DNA of 64,000 nt from Epiperipatus broadwayi (Eukaryota; Onychophora; Udeonychophora; Euonychophora; Peripatidae), in contig JAQFVV010012537.1 in NCBI GenBank assembly GCA_028023455.1, positions 62,001 to 126,000 of the forward strand. Direction: 5' to 3'. Positions 1-14,600 of this stretch are shown here, piece after piece. Position numbers and translations under genes: made by a program. The notes beneath the pieces are model-generated. The model did no database searches. It saw nothing but the letters and a program-made list of their open reading frames with translations, and was not told where the DNA came from. Within the stretch, counting starts at the first letter, position 1; every line of letters starts with the position of its first letter.

Positions 1-1985
1 TGCCCTGAAGATTATGATAAACTACCGAAAAATTAAAGAGGATAAATTTATTTAGCAGTATTTTAATATAGATACTATAATCAAGTTGACCAGTAACATT
101 TCTACAGATGAAGAAACATAAAAATAATGCATTGAAAAAGAATGAATATCTCAAATTTTGTAAAATGGTGCAAAAAAAAAAAAAAAAAAATGTTATCAAT
201 AATATAAATAAGTGTAATTGTGAACTAGCAAGGAAAGCTAGAGAACAGAATAAAAGTCTCAAGAGCGTAAAACAACATTTTGGTATTGGTATGAAACTCA
301 TTTCTGCAATAAGAAAAAAAGATGTAACTATACTAAAAGAGAGATGACATCATGAAATGTGCAGAAGAGTTCTATCAAGAATTATATAGTAATAAAGAAC
401 AAGTTCCTCCGATATCTATTATATCTTCTGAATTGCCAAGAATTTTAAAAAAAGAAGTGAGCCATGCAATTAAATTTATGAAGGGAAAAACTCCAGATAA
501 TGATAGAATTATAATTGATATTGTAAAAGGTGAAGAAATAGCAAAAACTTTGGCAAAGTTATATATCAAATGTCTGAATGAATAGATGTATCAGATGATT
601 GGAAGATTGCAGTATTAATATTTAAAAAAGATGATAAAGATATTAAAAATTACAGATCTATTAGTCTTTTATCATTTCTCTACAAAATTGTTATCAAAAT
701 AATTACAACTCATGTACAGAGAACTTTGGATTTTAATCAACTAAAAGCAGCTTGATTTTAAAGTGGTTTTAGTACAGTGGATTATATCCAAGTATTGAGA
801 GAAGTTATACAAAGGACCAATGAATGAGTTGCGATTATGCGTTGGATTTATAGATTATGAAAAAGGAATTTGATGCTATAAGCATTTCTTCAGTGATTAA
901 AGCATTGGATCATCAAGGTAGAGACTCAGGATAGTCGTATTCTGAAGAATATTTATAAAAATATAACAACAGTTAGATTACATAATGATATTAGAGAGAT
1001 TAACATTGAGAAGGGTGTATTACAGGGTGTCTCCATATCTCCAAAACTTTTTACAGCAGTGCTGCAAGAATCATTTTGTAGATTAAAATGGAAAGCTAAA
1101 GTAATGAAAGTAAATATAAATTACTCAAGTCACCTAGATTTTGCCAGTGATGTAGTTGTTTATAAATAATGCTTTAGAGCTTCAGAAAATATTGCAAGAG
1201 TTATCAGATGAAAGTAAGAAAGTAGGACTAAAGATAAATGTTAAAAAAATCAAAGTAATGTTCTATCAATTTTCTTAAAAGATGAAAATTAAGATTAATA
1301 ATGATGAGTTAGAAGAAGTTAACAACCACAATTACTTTGGTCAAATTATTACTATAGATGAAAATGTAATGGATGAAATTAATCATAAAATTAAACTTGG
1401 TTGGAGTGCTTTATAGAAACAATTTATTATTAAAAGGAAACATGCCAATATGTTTGAAAAAGATTTCTAATGTGTTTTACCTGTTCTTACTTATGGATCT
1501 GAGACTTGGACACTTAACAGAAGAGCAATACAGAGACTTTAGACCACTCAAAGAAAGTATGGAGAGATGCATGTTAGGAGTAACAAGAAGAGATTGAAAA
1601 TGAAATACATGGATAAGAGAACAAACAGATGTTTTTGACATCATTGAAAGAATTAAAGAGACTGAAGTGGAATTGGCTGGACATATTGCTAGAAGAGATA
1701 ATCGATGGACAGTTGAAATCTTAAATGTGTTCCAAGACATTGTAAAAGATCTAGAAAGAGATGAGAGATGGCTAGTGTGGGGGGTGATGTGGAGAAGAGA
1801 CTGAAATCGGAGATGGATTGAACTTGGAGAGGCTTTCATCTTGCAGTGGATTGATAATGGTTGAAAATGACGATAACTATAATCAAGATTCTGGAGAAAT
1901 ATTGAATCTGAAAGTTTTAAAAACTGCAGTCTGGAACTTTTTAAAATGGTACTGAGAAAGAGCAATCAAACTTCTTAAAATGAAA
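1..1985 (+). mobile_element. RTE-like LINE relic (endonuclease-RT linker, RT and C-terminal region)
   Basis: Conceptual translation in shifting frames gives the order expected of an invertebrate endonuclease/reverse transcriptase polyprotein. There is a basic linker at 108-345 (ELARKAREQNKSLKSVKQHF) and a CAEEFYQELYS segment from 358. A GKTPDND fingers motif lies near 484 and WKIAVLIFKKDDKDIKNYRS near 600. FIDYEKEFDAI, the first catalytic-Asp region, lies near 850, and EKGVLQGVSISPKLF near 1008. The YADD-type box at 1140-1151 is mutated to FASD. A C-terminal TRRD...WIREQTDV...GHIARRD stretch runs from about 1570 to 1700. Many stops and frameshifts make it dead. The N-terminal endonuclease is cut by the window edge or lost. 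Confidence 0.85.
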
Positions 1986-4900
1986 GACTAAATTCAAAAT
2001 AGATAAAATAAACTATGCTTTAAATATATTTGGAATAATTGAATAACAAATCAAAGTTTTGTCAATTTCATAGGTGTAAGGAATGACAATCTTTTGTGGA
2101 GAATTGAGATTAGAATGCATCAAACACTGTTTGATATGGATTTAACAATTAGATATGAGAAACCTTTTTGACCACTCATTTTTTTAAACCTGAGAAAACT
2201 ATGGATGCAAATGATAACCAAATTGTTCATCATCAGTCTAGAAAGGTTGACTAATTAAAGAATCATGCTGAAGTACTTTTTAAAGAGCATTGAATTCAGA
2301 ATTGTTTTTTTTTTTATTTATGGCTACATCATTTATTAACTGCAGAATGATCTTCTTTACAATTCTATAACTTCTTTTCTTCATATCATTCCAGAAAATT
2401 TCCTTCATTCTTTCATCAAACATGCTATCTGTTTCTAGGTCTTTCAACATTTCTAAAATTCAGTTTAAAACTTCAACGATCTATCTATGATATCAATACT
2501 ACTACTTGCTTGTGCATTTTTCTTTCAATCCATCATTGCAGCTCCCAACATATAAATACCTTTCCTATATTGGGTGATCTGAAATCATTGTCCCATCCTC
2601 TGACAATCACACATTATATTCTGCAGTTAAAATCTGATCTGCAAAATTTATATTTTAGTTTGGAAAATTACAACTAATGTTCATGATACATTTGAATTCT
2701 ATCAAAATAATATTAGGAGATACTTTAGGTTAGGGTCTGCAAAAAAAAGGTTGTGGTATTAGATCTTTCATCAGAGGTGAGGCAGAGATTAGAAGATACA
2801 TTACTTTTTAATATAATAATGATAAAATAGGTTGACAAAAAATAAAAGAACAACTTAAATATGATCTTGAAGAAAATGAAAGATTTATATTGGCTGTATT
2901 TAATTGAGTTGATGCAAAAAGTGATAATTCTTTGCATTAGCAAAGATACAATGAGAGAAGCTGATTAAGGGTAAGAAGAGGGAAATTCAAATAGCAAAGG
3001 AAGGTATATTCACATTTAAAGTCTAATTGATGACTGATACTTCGAAATGTGCAGATTTTTTACCAGTTCAGCCTGCATAATATAACAGATGCTAAAACTT
3101 TGAGGCAAATATATACTAATAATGAAAAAAAAATCAAATCACACACGGGAGTTCGTAAATAAGTTCGAGCAGCAGAAATGGTATAACTCGGCCATAACTG
3201 CACCACAGGACAAGTTTGAATACAACTGTTCAAGAAAGAAATTCAGAAATGATGTATATATGGTGATGAAGGCTTTATTTAAATAATGTAATGCAAAATT
3301 GCTTTCAATAAAATCAGTTTGAGAATAAATAAATTCCTGAAAGGAACCCTTGGCATTAACTACATCAATATTTGCATATAATTCTCTCGAGCAGAGTTCC
3401 AAGTAATTTGATCATAGACAAAAGTGAAACTGTCATTATTCAAAATGAATGCATTTAAAATAGTCAATTTTTTAACATTTTTTCTTTTTTGTAAAATGAG
3501 AAATTTTGTTTTTGAAAATATTACTAACACTAGTTTTTGATTTAATTTTTCAATTAGCTTTCTACTTGAAGCATATTTCGTTTTTGGAATATGTTTTTCT
3601 TTTACATATATGTTTATTTTTAATTCTCAAACTACTGCACAATGTGGTTTAATGGAATGGGATTAGTGTCAGACTCTGGATCCAACCCAGTTCTATCATT
3701 TTCGGCACTGCAACTTTCTCTCTCTCGAGTAATAAATCCATTCAATTATTTTTGTTTTTTAAATAAACACAACAAATCATTTAATTCTTCCATTCATACA
3801 ATATATGAGCTGATTTCTTCTCTAGTGCTATATGTTAAGTGCATTTAACTGTCATTTCTACGATCTGGTTTCAAATCCAGTTTAATTTCCAATTAAATTT
3901 GGATTTTCCTTCCTTTCAGTTAGCAAAACTATAGTCAACTTATCTAACCACTGAATAATATTCTGTAAATGAGTAGTTATTTTTAGATGGAGGATAAAAC
4001 AAAGATAGAAAATACTCAAACCACCATCATATGGGTTAAGTGAAGCTTTCTCATGCGGTGGTTTATTTAAAAACTGTTTTAGTTATATGGAAAAAAAAAG
4101 AAATAAATTCAGATATTTAGTGTTCTCAACATTTTGTTAATATATAATTAATGCAACATTGAGAAAATATAAAATTTAGAGTCCAATTAGATGTGAAAAC
4201 CAGGATAAATAACCATCCTGCTTATAAATGCACAAAACCGAACTGAATAAACAAATATATGAGCAAGTGATGGAATTTAGGCTAAATTACTCTTACAGTA
4301 TGTACTAAACAAATTTACAATTTAGGATTGGAATTCTAAAAGACCTAGATGGATGGATGAAATAAATAAGTGTGCTGTGCAAAAAGGGATACAGTCAGAG
4401 AAACTATATTAAATTTGGGCACACCATCCTACCGTGGATCTATAATGATTAACAAAATTCAATATGGCATTGAACTAAATGAATTCTTTCATCATTATAA
4501 ATTTGCTTTCTTACTAATCTTTTTTTAGCAGATATAACAAGAAAAAAATGATGGCTTAATCAAATCTGCTCAGATCAATAAGCAAATTCAAAACAGCCAG
4601 ACATAATTCTTTGATCATCTATTCTGAATTACCCGAAGAATCATGTACTAATGAGCAAATAATTTAATGTCACTTTAAATTTTTAAAGAAATCTTAAACT
4701 CAGTAAATCTTTATTTATTTGTTTTAGGCAGTTAACCATCTAACAAATATTATAAAGGAATATATATAGATTATTACTAGGGAATAGATTTATCAATAAT
4801 TTTATTGAAGTTCTCCAATTCAGCTTCTATAGATATCATTACCTATGTGCTTTAAGATTTGTTTTTGGCTATACTTAATATGGTTCAGTGAATATTAGAT

Positions 4901-7029
4901 TCCATTTTTAATTATTTAAGCAAAGAAATCTGCCACAAGATTTGTAAACAATTCATACCAAATAATCGTAAAGAATGCAGTCTATTTCATTTTCAGCTGG
5001 TTAATTTATATTAAATTTCTCTTAAGAACATTTTTTTCAGCATTAGTGTTTTATGTATGGTAACAGTTTTAAGTTGGAGGATAGAAAACATTTATTGTAT
5101 TGTTTTCTTGATCCAGAAAACATCTAAACTTTAAATCATAATGAAAAATGTCATGATTGTTTGTCATAACTGAGGCCATGTTCCAAATTTAAATCATGCT
5201 CTGCATGACACTAAGAAAGCTTTTGCATTTTCCACTAAAAATTTTGCCAAATTATGTGTAACAGTAAATAGCCGAGAGAACCAATATGAATATTCATATT
5301 CTAGGATTCATTATGCCTACATGATGCTATCAGCATATAGGTGAGGAATGATTATCAAGATTATATTCCTGTCTTGTCTCATGTCGGGGAGGCCAAATTA
5401 TATATAATGAAATGAAAACAAACTCTGAGACAGACAGGATTATAAAGATGAAATGTATAATCCGTGTGTTACTCTCTAATTTAGTCAGAACAACTAAAGA
5501 ATATCAAAAAACAACATATCTCCCAAATGCTTATCAAATGAGACCAAGTGTAGATACGTATATTAGCAGTACTGTTTTAGTATTATTAAGTAATGTACGT
5601 TTGCCCTCTGCAATTTTTTTAAACAATATTTAAAAAAACTCATTTTAATGTTTTTACTTAAATCACCCCCCCCCCCCCCAATTTTTTAAAAAAGGTGTAA
5701 AACTAATAAAATAATCATTAAGTTCAACGTCTTCATTTATTTACAAGTCCACAACAACACATATTATAAATGCTAATTGTTCTACATAACTGATATCTCT
5801 TGTACACTAAAGTTAACTTTATTTTGAACTCACCATTGTAAATAATATCCATGTTTCTTTATTCTTTTACCCTATTTGAAGTAATCCACAGTTATCATCT
5901 AGCTTTTTTGCATGTGCTATATTATAGTAAATAATATGAAGTTATTGTTATTACTTATATTTATTTTTTATTATGTATTCAGCCATTCTAGAATTAAATT
6001 TTGAAATGATTTTTACTAAATCTAAAAATTAAAGCTACATTTGCATATTTCCCGAAGAATAAAGATACTGCAGTACTCATCATTGAACACACTATTTTTT
6101 TCTCTAACATATTTTGAAAATTTGTACACTCAGCAAATGACTTTTTATATTAGGCAAATAACCTGTGTTCCTGTATAAGATGCTACAACGAAATGAATAA
6201 ATCTCAGTAATACAATACCTTGTGCAGATTTATACAGCAAAAAAGTCATGGATGTAGATGTTAACGATTCCTAAATCAATTACCAGATACAAAAACTAAA
6301 AAATTAATATTAGATTGGTTTAATGAATAATGTTATGCCCAATTTACCATGTAGAAACATCATGTGATCTGATATGTGATTATAAATACATTAAATGAGT
6401 TGGATGGATGAAAGCCTTCTCTAAGGCCAGTCTATAAGTAATGTGTTAATACAGGATTATCTTGATAAATTTAGATAACATATTATAAAAATACACAAGA
6501 AACTATTAGGGATATAATGGTGAAGTCACATCAGGACTATAAAGGTGAGGCTCCTAGATTCTTGAAATGAAAAATGATTACAGGGTATTAGTTACTATGG
6601 AACCACCTCAAGTACCAATTATACCTTCTACAGAGCAACATTTCCTTTACTTAGAAAACACAAGAGAGGAAAATAAAGATTTTTCAATACAATAATGATA
6701 TAATTGTTCTTCAAGACAATCATCATTCTTTTCACAATGGTTACCATCATAAAATTTTCCTGCATTTAGATTGATTATCATTCAAATTATTTTGTAAAGC
6801 AAATTCTGTGGAGGATAGTTCAAATGATATTGCAATTACCATTTTGGATAATTTTTACTTATGCAATCCCCCCCCCCCCCCAAGTACAAACTGACCTACC
6901 CTTTGCATCTAAATCTTCCTATACCTGTATTTAGTCTTTGGGTTATGCAAATGAGGATCAAGCAAATTGCCAACCTATAGAATGGATGGAGTTAAACAAA
7001 CATACACTTATCTTTATGATATTAAGTAA
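1986..7029. other. AT-rich intergenic stretch, no gene recognised
   Basis: No convincing coding potential: the open frames here are short, Phe/Ile/Asn-rich and match nothing known to me. There is a G/C-matched hairpin with an aaaccacc/ggtggttt stem near 4018-4070 and a C14 run at 5666-5679 followed by A/T. The segment 2290-2560 reads like an old LINE fragment on the minus strand but is too decayed to assign. Confidence 0.5.
5666..5679 (+). repeat. C14 homopolymer
   Basis: Fourteen consecutive C in otherwise AT-rich DNA. A second C14 run occurs at 6868-6881 and a C11 run followed by a T-run at 12039-12060. Confidence 0.9.
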
Positions 7030-8600
7030 AGAAAAATATTCTATTTAGGCAGATGGGGAATAGAAACAACTCCTGATTTGTTTGGTTCAACAAAAAATAG
7101 TTCGTCATTTATTGCTGAAGTAGGGATATTAGATCATTTTCCACATAACCAATAATCTAATCAATCTTAGATTCTGCATTCCTATAGTTGAAAGCTATCC
7201 TGTCAGAAATGGAATTTAGTAAAAGCTAACTGTAAGAGTATACTGAATATCTTGAACAAAATAATAGAATCTCTCCAATTACCAGAAAATTCATCACTTG
7301 TGGAAATTATAATTCATTCTAGGTTGGATTTAAACCAGAAGTACTCTATATAGCTAATTTTTGTCTACCAAAGATCCAGAAATTGCTGACAAATGCCTGA
7401 AAACAAATGTGGAGAGGGATCACGGAGAAACAAAACTTTACAAGTTCTAGTTATAAAGCTTGAGCACGTTTACAAAAGCTCGGTGGATGTAAAAGTACAT
7501 TTAAAATAGCCAATACTGTCATTGGTAATCAAGGTGTCAATCTTATACACCAGATTTCTAAACTCAAGATTGATAGAATAAAGAAAATCATCATTAGAGC
7601 AAAATTGCAACCATCTCTTTCATACTGTTCTTGTAAATCTGATAAAACCTGTGGATGTTGGTGAAATTAAACTTGCCCAAAATTGTTTTAAATCAGGAAA
7701 AGCTCAAGAGGAGATAAAGTACTTTCAGTTTCTAAAAAAATTAGGACCTAAAGCCAAAGCATGGTTGGCAAAATTATTCATAGAAAAAATGTACCAAAAA
7801 TTTGATTATCAAAGCAAAACTATAACAGCTTTAAAAACAAATCTAGTAATAATCCAAAAAAAATATCTTCCAATATCATTATTATGTGTTCCCTATAAGC
7901 TTTATGTGACAATTATTTTAACAAGAATTTTATTAATAGTTAAAAGTTATCTTCCTAAGCAGCAAGTTCATTTGAAGCCAGGAACAAACTGATGTAAATA
8001 AGTTTTACCTTAAACAACTCACATTGAAAAAGGTTTTTAAAATAAATTAAAAATTAATGATACCTTTTTATTGATATAACTCAGCTTATGGTTCAATTTG
8101 AAAAAAAGAAAGGTCTATAAGTTCCCAAAATTCTTAATTGTAAGGAATTCATTAATTTACTTGGCAAAATGCTCTCCAATAGAAAATTGCAAATGATATT
8201 AAATGATCATTGTAGTAAATACAAAATTTTTGAAAACGGACTGCCACAGAGCTGTTTTTTTATCTACTTTATTTAATATATTCGTTAGAGATCTCCCAAA
8301 TACAAAAGACAGGAAAATCATCTATGTTGATGATATTGCTTTGACTTCTCAAAAGAGATCTTTTTCTGAAAAAGAAAAGTCTCTTAATAAGGATATGAAA
8401 AAACTGGAAATGTTTTTCAAAGATTAAAGTCTTATTCATAATCCAATGAACATAGTATATTCAATTTTTAATCTAAACAGCAGAGAATCAATTCATAATT
8501 TGAATATAACATTTTGCAAAAATATAATTCTATCCCATACTATTTGGATCATAGCCTCATCTGGCTGGCATTTCTTGGGATTGTGATAAAAGTACTTTAT
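7030..8600 (+). mobile_element. Jockey-like non-LTR retrotransposon relic
   Basis: The end of an endonuclease-like domain (7050-7130, GIETTPDLFGSTKNSS...ILDHFP) is followed at 7651-7992 by FKSGKAQEEIKYFQFLKKLG, WLAKLF and YLPISLLCVPYKLYVTIILT, the conserved RT entry region of Jockey-type LINEs. At 8203-8427, after loss of the palm entrance, come GLPQS-like, LFNIFVRDLPNT and the catalytic YVDDIALTSQ (YADD class). SFSEKEKSLNKDMKKLEMFF, typical of these elements, follows. The order and spacing fit one element. Frameshifts and stops between blocks show it is inactive. Family-level assignment is from motif memory. Confidence 0.82.
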
Positions 8601-11600
8601 AAACAAGGGCTATAGATAGATGAAGAGTGGAGAGAATTGAAGCCTGTCCATTAAAGTTTGAAGATTTGCTATCTTAATATAAACCAAACACTGATTATAT
8701 ATATGTGTGGGAGATGATGATCTGAACCAACTGATGAGGACTGGTTCAGCATGAAATATATATATTGGAGATCATTTATCTTTTTCACGTGTGTGATCAT
8801 GTATATCGGTTTGTATAAGATGGAGTAGATGACTTAAGGAAGCTTGAAAGTCTGGATTCAAATATCCTCTAATTATATTTTAAAATGTTAAACAAAATTT
8901 TCTTTTTAAAAAAAAACACACACTAAAAAATGATACTTCTTTGAAAATGCTGCATAAAAGTTTTTTTTTTCAGATTATTTTTAATTGTAAATATCTTTAA
9001 GTGTTGCTAGAAACTTGTTTGTTTTTAATTTTTGTTTTCTAATTTTAAGAAACTTTCTCTAATTTATTCCCATTGGTTAATTGCCTTTAATTTCATTCAA
9101 AATTATCTATTCTTCATCAATACAGCCAATGTTAAATATTTTTTTCTAGACAATAAGTAGAAATTGATTTTCTTTCACTGCCAAATTAATGATTGGGGTA
9201 TGTCTTTCTCAATATAATATATTCTATCTATCAGCTAATTTCTACCGTCAGTCCTTAATATTATCGTTCATTAAATAAATATCAGCATGGACAATCTTTA
9301 TACAACTGGAAATAATTATATGTTTGTGCTTCTTTGCATATAGATGAATCAGTATATATAATAAATCAGGTTAAGCACATATTAGATATATGTTGGTGGT
9401 CAATATGCTCAATTAAGTCTCTATTGTTCGATAAACTTCAGACAGGCAAGCAATCTAGTATGCACACAGAAACGCCGGCTCTTATTTCCATGTGAATTCA
9501 AACTTAGAAACTAGCAGCAGCTGGCTTGCATTTTCTATGCCTTAAGTTATAACTTCATAGTGTTCTATTTTTTTTTTTTCCAAACCTATTTTTTTATAGT
9601 GTATAGAAGAATTTGAAAAGTTTTTTATTTTGATCAAAAACAAAAAAACAAGGAAACAACTCTTTTCAATTCACATTAATCAAAACAAAATTTTTATTTA
9701 AAAATTTTCTTACAAAATCAAAGTATATTGTAATAATTTTATCAAAAGTAATTTTAATTAAAAAAAAAAAAATTACTTAATTCAATTAAGAATAGATACA
9801 ATTTTATAACTATTATTTACTATAAAATGAAAACAAGCTTGTTTTAGATTTTTTTTAATTATCAAAATCAGAATTAAATAAAACAATAAAGACCTTTTTT
9901 TAATGCTTGACTTAATTTTAAATATCAAAATTATATTTAAGCATTAATCTGTTATTCCAGTGTATATATTTTAAATAAATATCTACAAGAAAGTTTGTTT
10001 ATGTTCATTTCTACTTTTCCTTTCAACTTTATATATGTATATGTGCATGCACTCTACTATATTGTTGTATGCCATGAGACATTACTGTCTCCACAGATAT
10101 TTTCTAAAATACATATCATGAATTATAAAGGCAATTCAACTCTCTTGTCAATTGAATTATTGGATGAAAAAATGACTCCAACAGGCATCAAGTTTATGGT
10201 ATTTCCCAACTACAATACTTCTATTTTTAAATAAGATTCATAGATAGTGCTTTGACAAAATCCATTAATTTTATGAATCAGATAAAAACATATAATCCTC
10301 TCCAAAAATACCTAAAAGTAAGAATTTGGTATAAAATTTTTTGATAGGAGAGAAAAAGACAATAAGAGCATTGTTACTGTTAAGATTTATATGGCAATCA
10401 AGATGTATACTAATTTCCTAAAACCAATGCAGTTAAAAAACCTATCAATAAAATCGAGATTTGTAATGTGGCTTCAGGAATTGTTTAACTTGTAGATTCT
10501 ATTTTCATTTAAGCAAAATGCAGATTTACTACTGCATAATTATCAACTAAGAGATACTTCCTTTAGAAAAATATAATTATATATTTATACTGAGAGACAT
10601 GGAAGAAAAATAGTAATTAATCAAAAATTACATATATAACTTTGAACTGATAACAAATTTTGAAGTTTATTGCTTTCACCTGTTAAGTATAAATTTATAC
10701 TACACCTTTTACTCTGCTTAGCGCTTGGCCTTTATGCGAGGATTTACAATAGCAATCATCATCAATTTGTACCCACTATTTTGATTTACAATCAATTATT
10801 CACTATAACGATCGTAAAAGAAAATAAAAAGTTTTGATGGCCATTTTGTAACATCGACAACATCATCTCATCTGAAAGCAAAATAGTGCCTTTCATACTG
10901 AAATTGTACGCCACATATTTTATTCATAAAACAATGTTATAGTGCTGCATTCAATATTTTGATTATAAGCTTAAAATATGATTAATGAATGTACAGTATT
11001 TTATTTAATTTTCATCCAGTGTTTTTACGAGACAATTAATACTTCACTAATAACATATCCAAAGTAAAGATTTTTATTTTTAGTGTTTTGTTTAGTAATG
11101 ATTATATATATAAACACAAATGAGTATATATACGTTTATAAAGTGAGCTATGACAGTTAATGCCTAAAAACAAAAAAAAATAAAAAAGATTCATTTAGTA
11201 TATGAATGTAAATCAACATAAGAAATTCTTTCAACACAAAATTAAAAATGTGGAGTACATATATTAGCTAAAATATTCAGTCAATTAGTTTTGAATTAAC
11301 ATTTTTCTATCAAATCAAAACTACTACCATTGCCGATCTAAAATATTTTCAGTAAGAAAAGGGGGGAGCAATGGGGATAAAATTTCAGATTTATATACAA
11401 TTAATATCAAAAATTACTAAATATAAAAATTAAAAATAACACTTATTCTGCTCCCTTGATTTTAAATCATGTAATTCTTTTCAGATATCCAAAGTAATGG
11501 AGACATTATTGCATGTATAAAAAAAAAATGCAGTACCGAGAAAAAAACAACTAAATTTCATTCAGCATAAAATTAAAAATAATTTTTGGTCATTATGTTA

Positions 11601-14600
11601 CTATCAATATTAAATTTTAAATTGTGTACAGTATAAAATATTAGTTAAAATTTCAGACAATCAATTTTGGTATACGAATGCTAATTTCAATCAAATCCAA
11701 ACTACTATTCATCATATTTGAATTGCATTTTTGGGAAAAAATGTGATGATTTTATGCAATTAATAATAAATTGCGTATGATGAAAATACAATACCAATAA
11801 AGTGAATTTTTACTTAAATAGTCCATAATTAATTTTGCCATCAAAATATATTGCGCTATTCGACAAATTGCTAAGTTATTGCAAAAACATGGCTACCACA
11901 TTTGATAAAATAGTGACATGTAATGCCCAAAAAAACCTGCTACAGCTATTGTATTTGTTTATTTATATCAGCACAGTACACATTGTAACAAAAGCCTTAA
12001 ATATTCATTACAATATGCAAACTCAGAATGCATTAGATCCCCCCCCCCCTTTTTTTTTTTTTCTCAATACATTGAACATTTTTTTTTAAAGTTGACCGTG
12101 TTTAAGTTTTTGTAATGTATCATATGTTTATTTGGCTCTTGTTACACTAGTAATAAGTAAGTCTTTATGGTCAATCAAATGATTCGTTATTGAATATTGC
12201 TTTTTTTTTTTAATTTTAATAATTTCAAATAATATAGCAATATAATATTGTAGTACAAATTTAAAAAAATGAAAAACAGTTGTGCAGAAAAACACACACA
12301 CAATAAGTTAAATGCTAGTTTAGTTTCACTTTCTTGATCTATTTTGCCATACTTTTAGGAAAGTGAAAAGCATTTTTTTCTCTAGTGATATTAAACTTTT
12401 TTTTTTTAGTGATTCTGTTTAAAATCATAGTAACAACTAAGATGATCACAAAAAAATTAAGAAAATCTTTGAGCTTGGAAATCAAATTGGATAATGATGA
12501 TTGGTGAATGAATCACAGGAACTAACAACTTTAAGCTTAATATTTTTTTTTTATTTTTACATAGATTTAAATTGTATTATCATATATTCCACAAATACAT
12601 ATTTTAAGTGAATACCTGCATAATACACGCTGTACAATACGTAAGCATATAACGTACGTTAAGGGTTATTAAAATTATATATACTTGATTAGTTATTTTG
12701 TTAAAATAATATTCCCATCTCATAGTGCAATTTTTTAGCTGGAGTAACTGGCCAATTTTTTCCCCATACCCAACCATTATAAATGCATATGATATTTTTG
12801 TTTAACGATGAGTTTTCGGGGACCAATTGCCTTCACTAAGCAAGATAATGGTGCGTAGTAAAATAAAGTGAATTGTTTCAAATATTTCTATTTCCATTCT
12901 TTAACTTCAACAAAAACAATTTCCTATTGTTCTAAATGGGTTTCAATAATTGTGTTTAACAAAGATTAACTGTATTTAGAAACTAATAATAACTATAGTA
13001 GACCAAATAAAAATTCTATTTGTAAGACACCAAATATCAAGCCATTGTTAGCATTGTTAGAAGTGCAAATGGTATTCCTAAATATGATAATTCAATATCT
13101 TTAAAATAATCGTTTAACCATATTTGAATGGAAATGCTGAAAGGCTAATGAAGATTATCAGATGGCAAAGAAAAATTATCATAGCTACATAAATTTCTTT
13201 GGTCATCTCTACATTATCCAATCAACATTGACTTGTTCATGTTAAATCTGTATTAGCTAAAAAATAATTGAGAACTCAAGTACATTAATAGATACTAGAA
13301 AAAATTGTGAAGTAGAATCAATAGATGAAAATGCTATGGTATTAGTATTGTAAATTAATACTGTAAAGATTTGTGTCGATGTTGCCATTATATTGTGAAA
13401 TGAAGCTAAATGATCAAACTAGGGATATTTAAAGCAAAGAACTCTTGTCTACAAATGATAATAGAATATGGACCCAATAAAATACATTAAGGAAGTACAT
13501 TAATAGAAATTCTCCGAACATTTGATGAAAATGTCAAAACATATATTAGAGTGAACTTCTCTGAGATCCAAGTTGTGTGTTATATGTTTAAGAATTATTG
13601 AATTTACATCGTTAAACATAATGTAAACATAGATTTGGATTATGTCTTCAGCTCATTCATGCTGTTCCTTGATCAAGTATTCCAATCTACATATAATCTA
13701 ACCACAATGCATTGTGGCTGTAAATTTAACTTTTAAGCAACCCATTATTTTGCAGTTCAACGAGGTAATCAATGAAGCTTATAAAAGAATATTCAGCTGT
13801 TTTTCATAATATTCAGTTATAATAACAACAAAGATAAGCCATTCTACAATTCATGTGTTTTTCATCTTTGAGAACTGGAATTATTGTTAATTTTGAGCTT
13901 CACATTTTTACTTTTCAAGGCAATAAATGTCATTTTTGGAATTAACATTTTACAAAACATTATCTTTATACACACTATATACTAGTGTGAGCATTAGATG
14001 AAGTAATATCAATAAAACATTAGTGATTAATTTTTATGTAGCATCATTACTTAATGAACTACAAGCAACTTAGGGGAAAATCTAATGTTTTAAACGTGAA
14101 ATCAATAACAAAATTGGCATTGAAAACTTCCATTCCATCCAATTTTAGTCAAATCCTGCTAGATCAAGAACAATTTTGGTTTAACATCATAAAATTGGAA
14201 TCAGTCCAGTACGATGGATAGCAGAATCACTTTCATCAACTTTACTAACTTTTCTTCATAGATTTATTGTAAGAAAAAATACCAAAAATAAAAGAACTGT
14301 TCTTTTAATTATATCGGAAAAAACTTCATTACCTGAAATAACATTTCCAATGTTAGAGTTTTTCCTTTCCTTATTCATGGTTCTAAGACAATATTTGTAA
14401 GAATAGTATTTTTTCCCTGGTTACAAAATAAATGAAAATTGTATAGTTTATTTTAAAAAGTATAACTTTGAACATTTTTGTTCCTAAAGATATAGCATTT
14501 AAGAGAGTTAGAAGCTTTCTTGATGACTTTAAGACTTGATACTACGAAAAAATATGAGATGGAGAAGTTACTGAAGATGTGTACTGGCTTTCATTGTAAA

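Noticed and set aside
1477-1965. 162-aa minus-strand open frame, the longest in the window
   Set aside because: It is the antisense shadow of the C-terminal coding region of the plus-strand LINE relic; it is Ser/Leu-rich without any family match.
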